From: Dioscorea cayenensis subsp. rotundata | Lineage: Eukaryota; Streptophyta; Magnoliopsida; Dioscoreales; Dioscoreaceae | DNA length: 64,000 nt | Direction of reading: 5' to 3' | Assembly: GCF_009730915.1 (NCBI RefSeq) | Contig: NC_052476.1 | Location: forward strand, 19,635,257-19,699,256 | Shown here: positions 11,130 to 22,739 of the stretch, one piece after another | How positions within the stretch are numbered: position 1 is the first letter of the stretch | Layout: each line of letters opens with the position of its first letter | Notes under the pieces: generated by a model | What the model was told of the DNA's origin: nothing | What the model saw: only the letters and a program-made list of their open reading frames with translations | Database searches by the model: none | Program-made: the position numbers and the translations under genes

Positions 11130-12694
11130 CGAGGTCATATAAAGAGGCAGTGTAGAGTAGAGAAGCATCAGAATGGTTGGTTGCCATGAATGAGGAGATA
11201 CAATCTCTAGCAAAGAACGAAACCTGGGAACTAGTTCCATTACCAAAGGGTGTAAAACCAGTGGGATGCAAATGGGTGTTCAAGAAAAAAGAAGGGATTC
11301 CTGGAGTTGAACCAGAAAGGTTCAAAGCAAGGCTTGTGGCAAAGGGTTTCTAACAGAAGGAGGGAATTGATTATCATTAGGTATTCTCACCAGTTGTGAA
11401 GCACAAAACAATTCGGGTTCTTCTAGCCATTGTAAGTGCTTTTGATTTGGAGTTAGAACATCTTGATGTCAAAACAGCTTTTTTACATGGGAATATGGAG
11501 GAACAGATTTATATGACACATCCAGAGGGATTTCTTGTTTCTGGAAAGGAAGACTGTGTATGTTTGCTGAAAAGATCACTGTATGGGTTAAAGCAGTCCC
11601 CGAGGCAGTGGTATAAAAGGTTTGATGCATTCATGGTTTCTCATGATTTTGTGCGTAATTAGTATGATAATTGTGTTTACTCTAGAAAGCTTCTAGATGA
11701 TTCCTTTATATATTTGTTGCTATATGTGGATGACATGTTGATTGCAGTTAAGAATAAAGCTGAAATTGATAGTTTGAAGGCATTATCAAGCAATGAGTTT
11801 GAAATGAAAAATTTAGGTGCAGCCAAAAAGATGTTGGGTATGGAGATTTGGAGAGACAGGAAAGCAGGACTATTATATGTTTCACAACAGAAGTATATTG
11901 AAAAGTTGTTGCAGTCTTTTCAGATGGAACACTCAAAGTCAGTTAGTACTCCTTTGCCATCACACTTTAAATTTGATGCTAGTACCTTACCTAGTACAAA
12001 TAATGAGAGAGATTACATGAGTAAAGTCCCTTATTCGAATGTTGTTGGTAGCTTAATGTATGGAATGGTATGTACTAGGCTAGATTTGGCTCATGCAGTT
12101 AGTGTGGTAAGTAGGTTTATGAGTAATCCAGGGAAGGTTCATTGGGAGGCAGTTAAATGGATTATGCGATATTTGAAAAGTACGAGTGATATTTGCTTGG
12201 TTTATGGTACTGATGGTTATATCGGTGGTCTTATTGGCTATACAAATTCTGACTATGGCGGAGACCTTATTAAGAGGAGATCTTTGACTTGCTATATCTT
12301 TACCCTATTTGGGTGTGCCATCAGTTGGAAAGCAACACTTCAATCTACAGTTGCTTTGTCTACCACTGAAGCAGAATACATGTCACTGACAGAAGGGGTG
12401 AAGGAAAGCATGTGGGTGCATGGTCTTGTTGATAGTTTGGGCTTGAATGTGCAGAGACCAATTATTTATTGTGATAGTCAAAGTGCATTAAGCTTGGCTA
12501 AGAATCCAGTCTATCATGAAAGATCAAAGCATATTGATGTCAGGTTGAACTTCATTCGGGATGTTATTGAGGACAAACGGCTCTCCATAGAGAAAATAGC
12601 CACAGCAAACAATCCAACAAATATGTTGACGAAGCCTTTACCTATAGAAAAGTTCAAGCATAGCTTGGACTTGGTGAATATCCACTCAGCGTGA
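11130..12694 (+). pseudogene. copia reverse transcriptase / RNase H region, broken
   Basis: The RT fingers are visible from about 11140 (EASEWLVAMNEEI, WELVPLPKGVKPVGCKWVF), with stops at about 11155 and 11351. Then come LDVKTAFLHGNMEEQIYM (11462) and the polymerase motif LLYVDDMLIAV (11716), whose YVDD is intact, separated by a TAG near 11660. RNase H follows: GYTNSDYGGDL, STTEAEYMSL and YCDSQSALSLAKN, ending at the stop at 12694. This is the standard copia order. At least three stop codons prevent a single polyprotein. The frame 11714-12694 is long and well preserved, in line with a fairly young insertion. Confidence 0.85.
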
Positions 12695-12771
12695 GGCCCT
12701 TTGGGGCGTGGATGGCAGGGGGGTGTTCTTGGTTCTTGATGCATGGGAAAATTCAAGTCAAGGTGGAGATT

Positions 12772-13133
12772 TGTTGAGATGCCTTGAATTTGAAATTGAT
12801 TGTGATTGTAACCCTATCCAAATTATGACTCGACCCTAATTTAGAGAGTTAAACCTAAATTAGAGATTTCAATGAAAATTTGTGGTGGGCTTTTGGCTTG
12901 GGTCTGCTCAACAGACTTATCCATTGTGGGTTATATTATTTTATTTTAATTTGGATATATATAGGGTTTTATCTATATTATCTATATGAGTTTTTTTTCC
13001 TCGAAAGAGAAGAATAAGAAATCTCTATCTCCCTGCCCATGGACATAGGTCATATAGACCGAACCACGTAAATCCCCGTGTGCTACTATTTTCTTTTGTT
13101 TTTCTTCATATTATTGTTGTGTTTGGCATAACA
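12772..13133 (+). repeat. 3' LTR of the copia element
   Basis: Starts TGTTGAGATG directly after the purine tract and ends GGCATAACA. The next five bases GTTTT repeat the five bases before the 5' LTR. Confidence 0.9.
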
Positions 13134-13138
13134 GTTTT

Positions 13139-13770
13139 GATATCATCGATAAAACTAATAATAGTACAATAAAAATATAAAAAAATTAAGAAAAAAGAAT
13201 AACATATTATGAATATGTTTCACGATTTACATAAATTTTCAGTTTAATTTTCTAATTGATCTAATCTCTTCTCCTTAATTTGAATTTGATTTGAAAATAA
13301 ACTAAAATCATTAATGTTTGAATTTCTCTCACTCTTGAAAGCAAAACAAAAGGAAACTGATGAAAAACTAAATTTGCAATAATATCAAGTGACCAAAATA
13401 GTATTAGTTTGGTACGCATCTTCCAAATTATATATTAAAAAATAAGAAAAAAAATATAACCATATTTAACAAATTAATATGAAAAAAAGTTGGCAAATAA
13501 AGACAAAAGGAAACAAACAAACCAAAGGTAGCAAAAACACAAATGCCAAATCACATAAGATTCAAATCCATTCATATAAATAGATGGTAAACAATGGAAC
13601 TCATGACATACAACTGTGGCATAATTAATCACACAAGTAAACAAGACATGTAGAACATACTCAAACACTAGAACAATTAATAACATAGACCATGAACTCC
13701 TAAGCATATGCTCAAGATGGCAAAGCCCTTTGGTAGAAAATAATATATACTTGCATGGGAAAGCGCCAAT
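13139..13770. other. Intergenic / 3' flank of PELPK copy 1
   Basis: AT-rich, no coding signal. The part nearest 13770 is probably the 3' untranslated region and terminator of the minus-strand PELPK gene; similar sequence (accacataa, acatagaccatgaactc) recurs downstream of the second copy near 15900-15950. Confidence 0.45.
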
Positions 13771-14247
13771 CTATGGACTAGTCTCTTTAGGAGGTATGAA
13801 TGGGAATGTAGGAAGTTCAGGCTTTGGTAAAGTTGGTATCTCTGGCAATGTAATCTTTGGCAGAGTTGGGAGTTCTGGTAATGGTGGTAACTCAAACTTT
13901 GGTAAAGTTGGTAATTCAGGTTCAGGGAGTGATGACTCCTCAGGCTTCTGTATTTCTTCGGTCTTTGATGGGATTGTAACTTTTGGAAAATGTGGTAACT
14001 CTGGTTTTGGGATTTCCGGTATGGTTGGTAATTCAGGTTTAGGTAAATCTGGCAACTCTGGCAAAGGTGGTAATTCAGGTTTTGGTAAAGTCGGTATTTC
14101 TGGGAGTGGGGGTAGTTGTGGTAATTCTGGAATAGGAAATGATTCCGCATCTTCTAAAAGCCGACGATTAGCATGACAAGCAATGTTATTAGAGAAAAAC
14201 ATGAGTGCAAATAAGAAGAAGAAGAAACTAAAGGTATTGGAAGCCAT
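13771..14247 (-). CDS. PELPK-type proline-rich cell-wall protein, copy 1
   Basis: The product has a hydrophobic signal peptide (MASNTFSFFFFLFALMFF, cleavage likely near residue 25 before NRRLLED) and then a Pro-rich body made of PELP, PKPELP and LPEIPTLPK units. The Arabidopsis prototype PELPK1 (At5g09530) is a repeated PEL/I/V-PK hydroxyproline-rich wall protein linked to germination and seedling growth. I chose the ATG at 14247 over the one at 14301 because a TATAAATA box (14286-14293, minus strand) covers the latter; the chosen ATG is ~46 bases downstream of the box, the same as in copy 2. It is the first of four same-strand paralogs. The reading frame is intact. Prolines are presumably hydroxylated in the secretory pathway (inference). 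Confidence 0.8.
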   Translation of the reverse strand: MASNTFSFFFFLFALMFFSNNIACHANRRLLEDAESFPIPELPQLPPLPEIPTLPKPELPPLPELPDLPKPELPTIPEIPKPELPHFPKVTIPSKTEEIQKPEESSLPEPELPTLPKFELPPLPELPTLPKITLPEIPTLPKPELPTFPFIPPKETSP

Positions 14248-14285
14248 TGTTACAAGAGATGAAGAAGTAGATGATCCCATGAAAA

Positions 14286-14293
14286 TATTTATA
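14286..14293 (-). promoter_or_regulatory. TATA box of PELPK copy 1
   Basis: TATAAATA on the minus strand. The same octamer lies at 16532-16539, 19647-19654 and 24001-24008 upstream of the other PELPK copies, 45-63 bases before each chosen ATG, so it helps decide the starts. Confidence 0.7.
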
Positions 14294-14299
14294 GTGCTC

Positions 14300-15470
14300 A
14301 TGGAGGAGATTAAGATAAGCTTATTTTTTAGGGTTTTGGTTTGGTTGGTTAAGACTTTAGCAAGGAGTTAATTAATTAGAGTTGTTGTTCTAAGTTTTCA
14401 TAGTAGCTCAACATCTCAACTGTTCTTGTGACCAAGTGTCCAACTTTAGAGCTTGTTATCATGTGAGTAATTTGGTTTGGTGTCTAAAGTAGTCACAAAG
14501 TTTTATTAATTCCATCTTATGATTGTTATTATTGTCTTTATGTTTTCTTTTCTTTCACTGAATCATCATTATCTTTATGTTCTGCTTAATCCAAAATGCA
14601 TCTTATCATTTGCACATGTTACTTATGTTATTGGGAATAATAGATGGTAGGAATAGATATATCCAATTATTGTTATTATAGATTATCTATGATGTTTCTC
14701 TGTAGTAGTATTTTAATAAAAATAAAATAATATTCTTCATAATAATTCAATGTTATGCATTTTATTTTATTTTTATTAGGTTTTGCTTTTAAAATGAATT
14801 ATGACAAGTATAAAATATTTCATAATCTCATTATATAGTTCATTATAGTACGTGGTTATTGATATATTAATTTCAAATTTTTTAAAAAAATTGTTTGAAT
14901 TTCATCGCATATTTTATACAATATTGAATTATATTCATTATAAAAAAAAAATTAACATGTATATATATATATATATATAACTTTTCAAAATGGATAAGAA
15001 TGCATGAAACTATGATTAAAAAAATCAATAATGCTTGTTTACAAATCTAAATATTTCCGTCCAACCCATATTTAGAGTGTGTACAGTTTTGGAAGAGATC
15101 AATAAAGATGACTTTTGCATTATTTTCATCAATATATATAAACATATTAAGTCAGAAAAAATCTAGACATGTGCGATTGCTTTTTTTCTTCAATTTAATT
15201 AATTTTTACAAAAAATATAAAAAGACTTCTAAGGATCTTAGATTGACAATTCAATAAATTAATTAATGGTAGTTAATTGTCGTTGTTCTCATCATCATTA
15301 TTATTTATAGATATGTGGGCAAGTCATAAACCCTTAATTTTTAAATTAAAAAAAAAATTAATCTTTGAAAGGAAATAAAATACCACCTTTCCTATTGCAC
15401 AACAGTTTTTGATGTCGTTATTATTATTATTGTCATATTGTTATTGTTTCTTTTGAAATGTATAGCATTA

Positions 15471-15521
<51 letters not shown>

Positions 15522-15583
15522 AAAGTGACTTGTTTCCAATGTTTAATATTTGGTATTTCAATTTTTGGAATTATAATGAATCC

Positions 15584-15618
<35 letters not shown>

Positions 15619-15970
15619 TCAATTGAAACTTTCTTGATTATGATATCTTTAAATTATTTCTTGTTTCCAATTGAAAACCAAGGGTTGGTAATTGCTTCTT
15701 TTATCTTCACTGCTTTATAAAGCATTTAATTGCTTATGATAAAATAAATGGAGATTTTGCATGATGACAAACATATATTAAAAGAAAATTAAATAAACAA
15801 TATAATGTTGAACCTCAGAAATAGGATTCAAATCCAATATAGTTACAAATACATACTGCAATAAAACGCTAGAACTCACACATAACAAATGACATAATTA
15901 ACCACATAATAATGCAAACACATACTAAATGCAAAGACCACTCCATGTACTTGAATAAGTACTAGTTTGA
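14300..15970. other. Intergenic region between PELPK copies 1 and 2
   Basis: No gene recognised. It holds the upstream promoter of copy 1, an (ATT)n microsatellite of ~50 bases (about 15470-15522), and (AT)n runs at about 14960 and 15586-15608. The right end is the 3' flank of copy 2. Confidence 0.5.
15470..15522. repeat. (ATT)n microsatellite
   Basis: About 17 uninterrupted ATT units between PELPK copies 1 and 2. Confidence 0.9.
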
Positions 15971-15982
15971 GGCAATAAGTGA

Positions 15983-16494
15983 TCATGGTTTAGTTTCTTC
16001 AGGAGGTGATTTGACAAGAGGCAAGGTAGGAATTTCAGGCTTTGGCAGAGTTGGTATTTCTGGTAGTTTAGGTTTTGGAAGAATTGGTATCTCTGGCAAT
16101 GTAGGTTTTGGAAGAGTTGGCAATTCAGGCACTTCAGGTTTAGGGAGTGATGGTTCCTCATGCTTTACTGGTAATGCAGGTTCATGTAAAGTTGGTTTCT
16201 CTTCTGAGTTTGATGGAGATGTAGATTCTGGAAAATGTGGCAACTCCGGTTTCGGTATTTCCGGTATTGATGGTAATTCAGGTTTAGGTAAACTTGGTAT
16301 CTCAGGCAAAGGTGGTAATTCAGGTTTTGGTAAAGTTGGAATTTCTGGTAATGGAGGTAGTTTAGGTACTTCTGGGATTGGAAATATTGGTTTTTCTTCT
16401 TCTAAAAGCCGACGACTAGCATTACAAGCAATGTTGTTTGAGAGGAACAAGATTGCAAATAAAGAAGAAGAAGCAAGAGGTATTGGAAGTCATT
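15983..16494 (-). pseudogene. PELPK-type protein, copy 2, frameshifted in the signal peptide
   Basis: From SNNIACNASRRLLEEEKP onward the frame is open and encodes the usual PELP/PKPELP repeats, ending EETKP. There is no in-frame ATG. The ATG homologous to copy 1 is at 16494 (MTSNTSCFFF), ~45 bases below a TATAAATA box (16532-16539), but it is in another frame. Aligning the plus strands, copy 1 has 19 bases and copy 2 has 17 between aata and ggtattgg, so copy 2 lost 2 bases in a GAA-rich tract encoding the Phe run. Either it is a recent pseudogene or the assembly has an error here; the well-kept downstream frame favours a young lesion or an error. Confidence 0.7.
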
Positions 16495-17971
16495 GTTGCA
16501 AGGGATGAAGAAGATGGGGAGACTATGGAAATATTTATAGTGTTATAGTGAGGGAATAAGAAGAGGTTTTTGTTAGGGTTTTGGTTTGGTAGGTTTGGCA
16601 AAGTTTTAGGGTTGTTGTTTGTATGGGTTCATGTTAGTTCAACTTCTTAGCTGCTTATTAGACTACGTTTCCAACTTAGTGCTTGAAGTTTGGTGTACAA
16701 ATCCTCTAAATTCTTCATCCAAGATTTGGAGACCAATTTTGTTTTGTTTTGTTTTGTTTTTTTTATGTTTATGTTTATGTAGTTATTAATTATGGAATTA
16801 AGTATGGCAAAATAGAAACAATTTCTTGTATATATATATATTTACAATTCAATCAACTTATAAATTTTATCATAACAAAAATTTATTTATTTATTTTTAT
16901 TTTTCTTGGTTTTTTATTTCTCAAAAATAAATAGAGAAAAGAGAGAAAAGAATAATTGGGTCTTTTAATAAAATATTTTAGTTGATTTGTTGCTATGGAT
17001 AGCATAAGCAAATATTATTAAAATTTTGATTTATTAAAAAATTTTTTTAACAATAGGCAACAAACGGCCCGCTATAAAATATTTATTATTATTTTTTTAC
17101 CCATAGGCAACAATCCTCCCCCCTCAAAAAAAAATAAATAAATAAATAAAGATTTATCAAGGGACAAGACGGTACCGAAGTGCACCATTTAAGTTTATCA
17201 ATTTCTAAAGGTTTATTCTCAGTCAGGCTCTATGAGGCAATAAAAGTCAATCACGTGAACACTCAAAAAATTTGCATGCACTATACAAAGCTAATTATCC
17301 CCCTTGCTATGCAATTTTGGAGAGGAAAAATATGATTCATTTCATAAGAGACCCACCTGAGACTCATTTGAATAGTATTGTGAACAATACCGTAAGCACG
17401 GGGTTTCAAAGCGGTGTTTTCCAAACACTGTCAAGTGCTTTTTGTACCAGACTAAACAACTGTTGCGGATTTAAAATTTTATCTTTTGGTGGTTTTGTAT
17501 TTGTAGTTTTTTTTTAATTTATTTCAAATAATTAAAACTTTGAATTTTGATGATAAGCTAAAGAAGGACCGGTTGCAATTAGAGAAAACTATAAATGATA
17601 AATAAAATGAAGATTACCAAATGTTAGAGTTTGGAATGGTAATGCATGTAAATAATGTAAACAAATCTTATTGAGGTAAAGAAGTGGAGTTAAAATGAGG
17701 AAAAGTTTTTATTTAAAATTGATTGACTTAAATGAAATCTAATCAAAATAAATATATATTTAAAATTACCATTTTTATTTTTTAATTAATCATAGTTATT
17801 TGATAATATTTGCTTTGATGGTTATTAAATATGTGTGTGTATTTAAATAATTAAATCTAGTGAAAAAAAGGTTGTTGAGGTAGTAGTGATCCTCTACATG
17901 CATATGATTCCTTGTGTTTTGCAGGGTGTATATTGAATTACAAATTTTACAGAGATATTTAAGCAATTTGG

Positions 17972-18014
<43 letters not shown>
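17972..18014. repeat. (ATT)n microsatellite
   Basis: A run of ATT units followed by an (ATA)n run at 18016-18031. The equivalent place in unit B (about 22340-22382) holds a different AAT/GAT run. Confidence 0.85.
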
Positions 18015-18016
<2 letters not shown>

Positions 18017-18457
18017 CAATAATAATAATAAGTTGTTGAAGATCAATGCTTCTTCATATTTTTCTTTATCATGGACCATGGTTAAGCATATTGTTATAAA
18101 AAACGATGGCATTACAGATTTAATTTTGTACTTGCTTGTTTCTTATTTGAAAACCAAATTGGGATTCGTCAAGTGAAGTTTGAGAATGAGGAACTAAATG
18201 GATTGATTTTTATCTTAGATTAAGGTATCTGCTGAGGTAATTTATATATGAATAAGATTCAAATTTATTCTATTAATAATGTAGATAGTACAATGGAACT
18301 CATATAACTAACCATACAAACATAAAAGAGTAAATATTAAAATAGACACCATCTCTAGAAATAACAACAACTCAGAAATGAGCTAAAACAGTCGTAACTT
18401 TCTCAATCATGATTTGGCTTTGGAGGTGATGGCATAGTGAATGGGAGGGTTGGAATT

Positions 18458-19591
18458 TCATGCTTTTGGTTGAGTTGGTATTTCAGGTAATTTAGGTTCT
18501 GGTAAACTTGGTATTTCTGGTTTAGATGGTAATGTAGGTTTTGGTAAAGTTGGTATTTCCGGCTTTGGCGGTAGTGTAGGTTTAGGTAAAGTTGGCACCT
18601 CTAATTTTGGTGGAAAAGTAGGTTTAGGCAAAGGCGGTAATTCTGGTTTTAGCGGTAATGTAGGTTTAGGTAAAGTTGGCACTTCTAATTTTGGAGGAAG
18701 AGTAGGTTTTGGTAAGTTTGGTTGCTCTGGTTTCTGTAAAGTTGGTTCTTCTGGCTCAGATGTCTTCACAGGCTTTGGAAAAATTGGCTCCTCTGCTTTT
18801 GGTGGCAGTTGTGGCTTTGGCAGAGTTGGCTCATTTGGTTTTGATGGAAATGTTGGCTTTGGTAAAGTTGGTTCTTCTATCTTTGGTGAAAGTGTGGGTT
18901 TTGGTGAACTTGGCTCCTCTAGCTTTGGTGGTGATGTTGGTTCTTCTGGTTTTTGCAAAATTGGCTTTTCTGGTTTTGGTGGTAGTGTAGGTTTATTCAA
19001 AATTGATTCCCCTGATTTTTGTGGTAATACAGGTTTCTGCGAAGTTGGCTCCTCCATTTTTGGTGGCAATACAGGCTTAGGTAGAGTTGGAAGCTCTGGT
19101 GTTGATGGCAATTTAGGTTTCGGCAAGGTTGGCACCTCTACTTTTGGAAGCTCTGGTACTGTTGGCAACTTAGGATTTGGCAAAATTGGCACCTCTGGTT
19201 TGGGAAGCTCTGGTACTGGTGGCAACTTAGGTTTCGGCAATGTTGGCACCTCTACTTTTGGAAGCTCTGGTACCGGTGGCAACTTAGGTTTCGGCAAAAT
19301 TGGCACCTCTGGTTTTGGAAGCTCTGGTACTGGTGGCAACTTAGGTTTTGGAAGTTCTGGCAACTCAAGTTTTGGCAAAGTTGGTATTTCCGGTTTTGGT
19401 AATAATGTAGGCTTTGGTAGAGTTGGAACCTCCGGTAATGGAGGCAAATTAGGTTTGGGAAAACTTGGTATATTTGATAAGTTTGGAACCGAATCTTCCA
19501 AAAGCCGTCGAGCAGCAAAACAAGCAATGTTGTTCGCAAAGAAGATGAAGACAAATAGGAGGAGGAAGGAAGTAGAGGTTTTGGAAGCCAT
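18458..19591 (-). CDS. PELPK-type proline-rich cell-wall protein, copy 3
   Basis: About 377 residues from the chosen ATG (MASKTSTSFLLLFVFIFF, signal peptide ending near CFAARRLLED). The body is almost entirely Pro/Leu/Lys/Glu with units such as LPPKPELPPLPKP and VPTLPKPKLPPVPELPK; no aromatic-rich fold is present. An ATG 16 codons upstream (19639) is only ~15 bases from the TATAAATA box (19647-19654) and is therefore unlikely to be used. The C-terminus ends PTQPKA because of one extra base in an A-run (18463-18466) compared with copy 4, where the frame continues to PKPNHD. Without that base the frame would end at about 18403. The remaining repeats are intact, so the protein may still work. 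The mature protein is probably secreted to the wall. Confidence 0.78.
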   Translation of the reverse strand: MASKTSTSFLLLFVFIFFANNIACFAARRLLEDSVPNLSNIPSFPKPNLPPLPEVPTLPKPTLLPKPEIPTLPKLELPELPKPKLPPVPELPKPEVPILPKPKLPPVPELPKVEVPTLPKPKLPPVPELPKPEVPILPNPKLPTVPELPKVEVPTLPKPKLPSTPELPTLPKPVLPPKMEEPTSQKPVLPQKSGESILNKPTLPPKPEKPILQKPEEPTSPPKLEEPSSPKPTLSPKIEEPTLPKPTFPSKPNEPTLPKPQLPPKAEEPIFPKPVKTSEPEEPTLQKPEQPNLPKPTLPPKLEVPTLPKPTLPLKPELPPLPKPTFPPKLEVPTLPKPTLPPKPEIPTLPKPTLPSKPEIPSLPEPKLPEIPTQPKA

Positions 19592-20120
19592 TGATGCAAT
19601 AGAAGCAAGTATGTATGATGATGGAAGGGAAGAACTCATGCCTTGCTATTTATAGTTAATTTTCATGGGATGTTATTATTTGGTAGGTTTGGGACTCAAA
19701 CAAAGTGTTTAGTTGGCTGTCCTAAGTGCTAATGTTAGTTCAACTTCTCATCTGCTCACTAGACCAAGTGTCAAATATTAGTGCTTAGAACATCTAAACT
19801 AAACCAAACGGAACAAGTGTTTCAACATCTTGATTGAGTGAAAGCAGAGGAAACCAAAAAAAATCTTATCAGATAATTATTTTAATGCACTTATGTTGAT
19901 TGTACAATTTCGTGTACTGATGATCTGATCTGTGTCAAGGGAATTAATTATATATTCAGTGGAAGAAGATTATCTCTGCTGACAACAAATTTACCAACCA
20001 ATAACATGTCATTCTTGATCTAAGATCTTGTTGATTCTTGTCAAGCCAATTCGTTATTGAAATGGTATACATGGTTCAATAACATCCAAAACTAGATGAA
20101 ATAAAAAAGAACAAATATGC

Positions 20121-22739
20121 TAATCAAGATCTCATGAAGCAAGTTAATTCATGGTGAAAATTAACCCTCAGATAATCTCTCTATTATAATTACTATGTCT
20201 TTATTATCTCTCTATCATAAAAATTATTAATTTTATCTTTTTATTTTTTTAATTGGGCAAATTAATAAGTCTCCCTGCAAACCGCTCTTAGCTACTCCCT
20301 TAAATTTTGTTGATACGACATAAAATATTAATAGAAAATTATTAAAAATAAATTAAAAAAATTATACAAAAATTATAATAATTAAATATTATTAAAAGTT
20401 ATAAAAAAATCTTAAAAAATTTTAAAAAAATAAAAATTATTACAAATTATAAAATCGCTAAAAAAATCAAAGGATTGCCACATACCATACCATGTGTTGC
20501 CATGTCATTTCATATATGAATATAAAATTCTCTAAATCTGAAACTAAGATTTTAGATTTAAGGAGTTTTATACCTGGATTTAAAAGGATATGACAACACG
20601 TCACCTAATATATGGTAGTCCTTTCATTTTTTTTAGTTTAGTATAGTAAATTGAAAAAGAAAAAAAAACCGTGAAACACATGTCATTTAAGATCCTTCGA
20701 TTTTCTTAAAGTTTAGCATGATATGTGACAACACGTGATATAGTAAAACAAAATGGCAAGTAAATTAGACACAACTATATGTCATTTTAATCTAATATAA
20801 AGTTTCGGTATCCAAATCCTCTGAATTTTTCATCCAAGATTTAGAGGCCATTTTTTTTCCTTTTTTTTTCTCTGTTTTTGGTTATTTATGCAATTATGTA
20901 TATATATTTACAATTAAATCAACTTATAAATTTTATCATAACAAAAATTAATTTTTTTTTATTTTTTTATTTCTCAAAAATAAATGCAGAAAACAGAGTA
21001 AAGAATAATTGTGTCTTCTAATAAAATATTTAGTTGATTTTTTTGCTATGGATAGCATAACTGCATAAGAAAATATTTTTCTTATAAAAATATATAAAAA
21101 AATATTTATTTTTACATGTGTATAGAAAAAAAAAAGAGACAATCAATTGATAGCTTAGTGAAAGTCACATGGAGTGGTGGGTGAGTGGTGCAAGTTCAAA
21201 TCCCTTGTGCTCTAGTACTGTACAATACTGTGTAAACATATTATTGATATACTATAGAAATACTCTGTTGGTATCACTTTCTACTCCTCTAGAATTGTAA
21301 AGAAGGGGGAATTTACCATTGAGCAAACGTGATCGGCCATAATTGCCCTTCGTTTTAGACCGCCTTATATGGTAAATTTTTAGGGAGTCACTGTACCTAT
21401 CTGTCCATTTGACACCCTTTTATCGGTTGGCTTGTCAAATAGAAAGTTTCAAATTTTTAAAAAAATTTGATTTAACTTTGTTTTTAACAATAGAAAACAA
21501 GCATCCCCCATTTAATGATTTATCAAGGGATAATAAAAATATGGAGGTGCACCATTTAAGTTTATCAACCCTTAGAGACTTATTCTCGATTAGGCTCTAT
21601 GGCCCAATAAAAATCTGTTGCGTGCACGCTCAAAAGATTTGCATGAATCATACAGAGCTAAGTCCCCTTTCTATACAATCTTGGAGAAGAGAGTTATAAT
21701 TCCTCTCACACACCCACTCTGGATCCATTTGAACATTACCATGAATAATACCGTAAGCACATAGTTTTGAACCTGCTCCTGTCCATACAAATATACAATG
21801 CCTTTACTAGACTAACTAAGTTTTACAGATTTAAAATTTTATCTTCGGTATTGAATTTGCATTTATAGTTTTTAAATTTTATTTCAGATAAGTTGAAATT
21901 TGAATTTTGATGATAAGCTAAAGAAGGACCAATTGCAATTAGAGAAAACTATAAATGGAAAATAAAATGAAGATTTTAAGTTACCAATTACCAAAGGTTA
22001 GAATTTGGAATGGTAATGCATGTAAATAATGGAAACAAATCTTATTGAGGATAAAGAAGTGGTGTTAAAAAAATGAGCAAAATTTTTCATTAAAATTAAT
22101 TGACTTAAATGAAATCTATTCAAAATTAAATATTTTAAAATTAATTTTTTTTTATTTTTTTTAATTAATAATAATTATTTGATAGATTATAGTTATATAT
22201 ATATATATATATATATTAATAATTAAATCTCCTGAAAAGAAGTTGTTGAGGTAGCAGTGGATGATTTCATATGTTTTGCAGCGTGTATATTGAATTACAA
22301 ATTTTAGAGAGATATTTAAGCAATTTGGTTTTTTTATTGTATAATAATAATAATAATGATGATGATAATAATAATAATAATAAGTTGTGGAAGATCAATG
22401 CTTCATAATATTTGGTTATGCATGTTGTTATGAAAAACAATGGCATTACACATTTAACTTTGTACTTTCTTGTTTCTAATATGAAAACCAAATTGGGATT
22501 CGGCAAGTGAAGTTTGAGAAAGAGGAATTAAATGGATTGATTTTCATCTTAGAATAAGGTATCTGCTGAAAAGAAGGTAATTTATATATGAATAAGATTC
22601 AAATTTATTCTATTAATAACGTAGATAGTACAATGGAACTCACATAACTACCATGCAAATACAAAAGAGTAAATGTTAAAACAGACCATCTCTAGGCATA
22701 ACAGTAACTCAGAAATGTACTAAAACAATCTCAACTCTC
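20121..22739. other. Spacer between PELPK copies 3 and 4
   Basis: No gene recognised. From about 20800 it belongs to duplication unit B. Around 21151-21204 the text TAGCTTAGTG and AGTTCAAATCCC resembles A and B boxes of tRNA-derived SINEs. An (AT)n run lies at about 22194-22215 and an AAT/GAT microsatellite at about 22340-22382. Confidence 0.45.

Larger units (their letters stand above)
8291..13133 (+). mobile_element. Ty1/copia LTR retrotransposon, degenerate
   Basis: Two direct repeats starting TGTTGAGATGCC bound the element (8291-8647 and 12772-13133). A primer-binding site complementary to initiator Met-tRNA (TGGTATCAGAAC, 8651) follows the left repeat, and a purine tract (AAGGTGGAGAT) precedes the right one. 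Flanking 5-bp duplications GTTTT (8286-8290 and 13134-13138) fit if the right LTR ends TAACA; the left LTR then lacks ACA next to the primer site. The internal order gag, integrase, reverse transcriptase, RNase H is the copia order. Stops and frameshifts between the domains show it cannot make a complete polyprotein. By eye the LTRs differ at about 14 of 357 positions, mostly transitions. It inserted just downstream of the gene at 7004-8096. Confidence 0.93.
16680..20120. repeat. Segmental duplication, unit A
   Basis: This stretch, including PELPK copy 3, is repeated in the same orientation at about 20800-24480. Shared markers are the phrase around atccaagattt.gag (16720 and 20835), TTTATCATAACAAAAATT (16867 and 20932), the sequence after atgataagctaaagaaggacc (17549 and 21910), the whole PELPK gene, and the promoter region past caaacaaagtgttta. 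Repeat identity looks high in the gene and lower in the spacers, where small indels are common. Confidence 0.75.

Noticed and set aside
18894..19655. Long plus-strand reading frame (Gly/Ser/Phe-rich repeats) opposite PELPK copy 3; similar ones at 23218-24009, 13730-14176 and 16011-16508
   Set aside because: It is the mirror of a repetitive Pro/Leu/Lys codon pattern; CCN and CTN codons read in reverse as GGN and (A/C/G/T)AG-free codons, so stops are rare. The minus strand has the signal peptide and TATA box.
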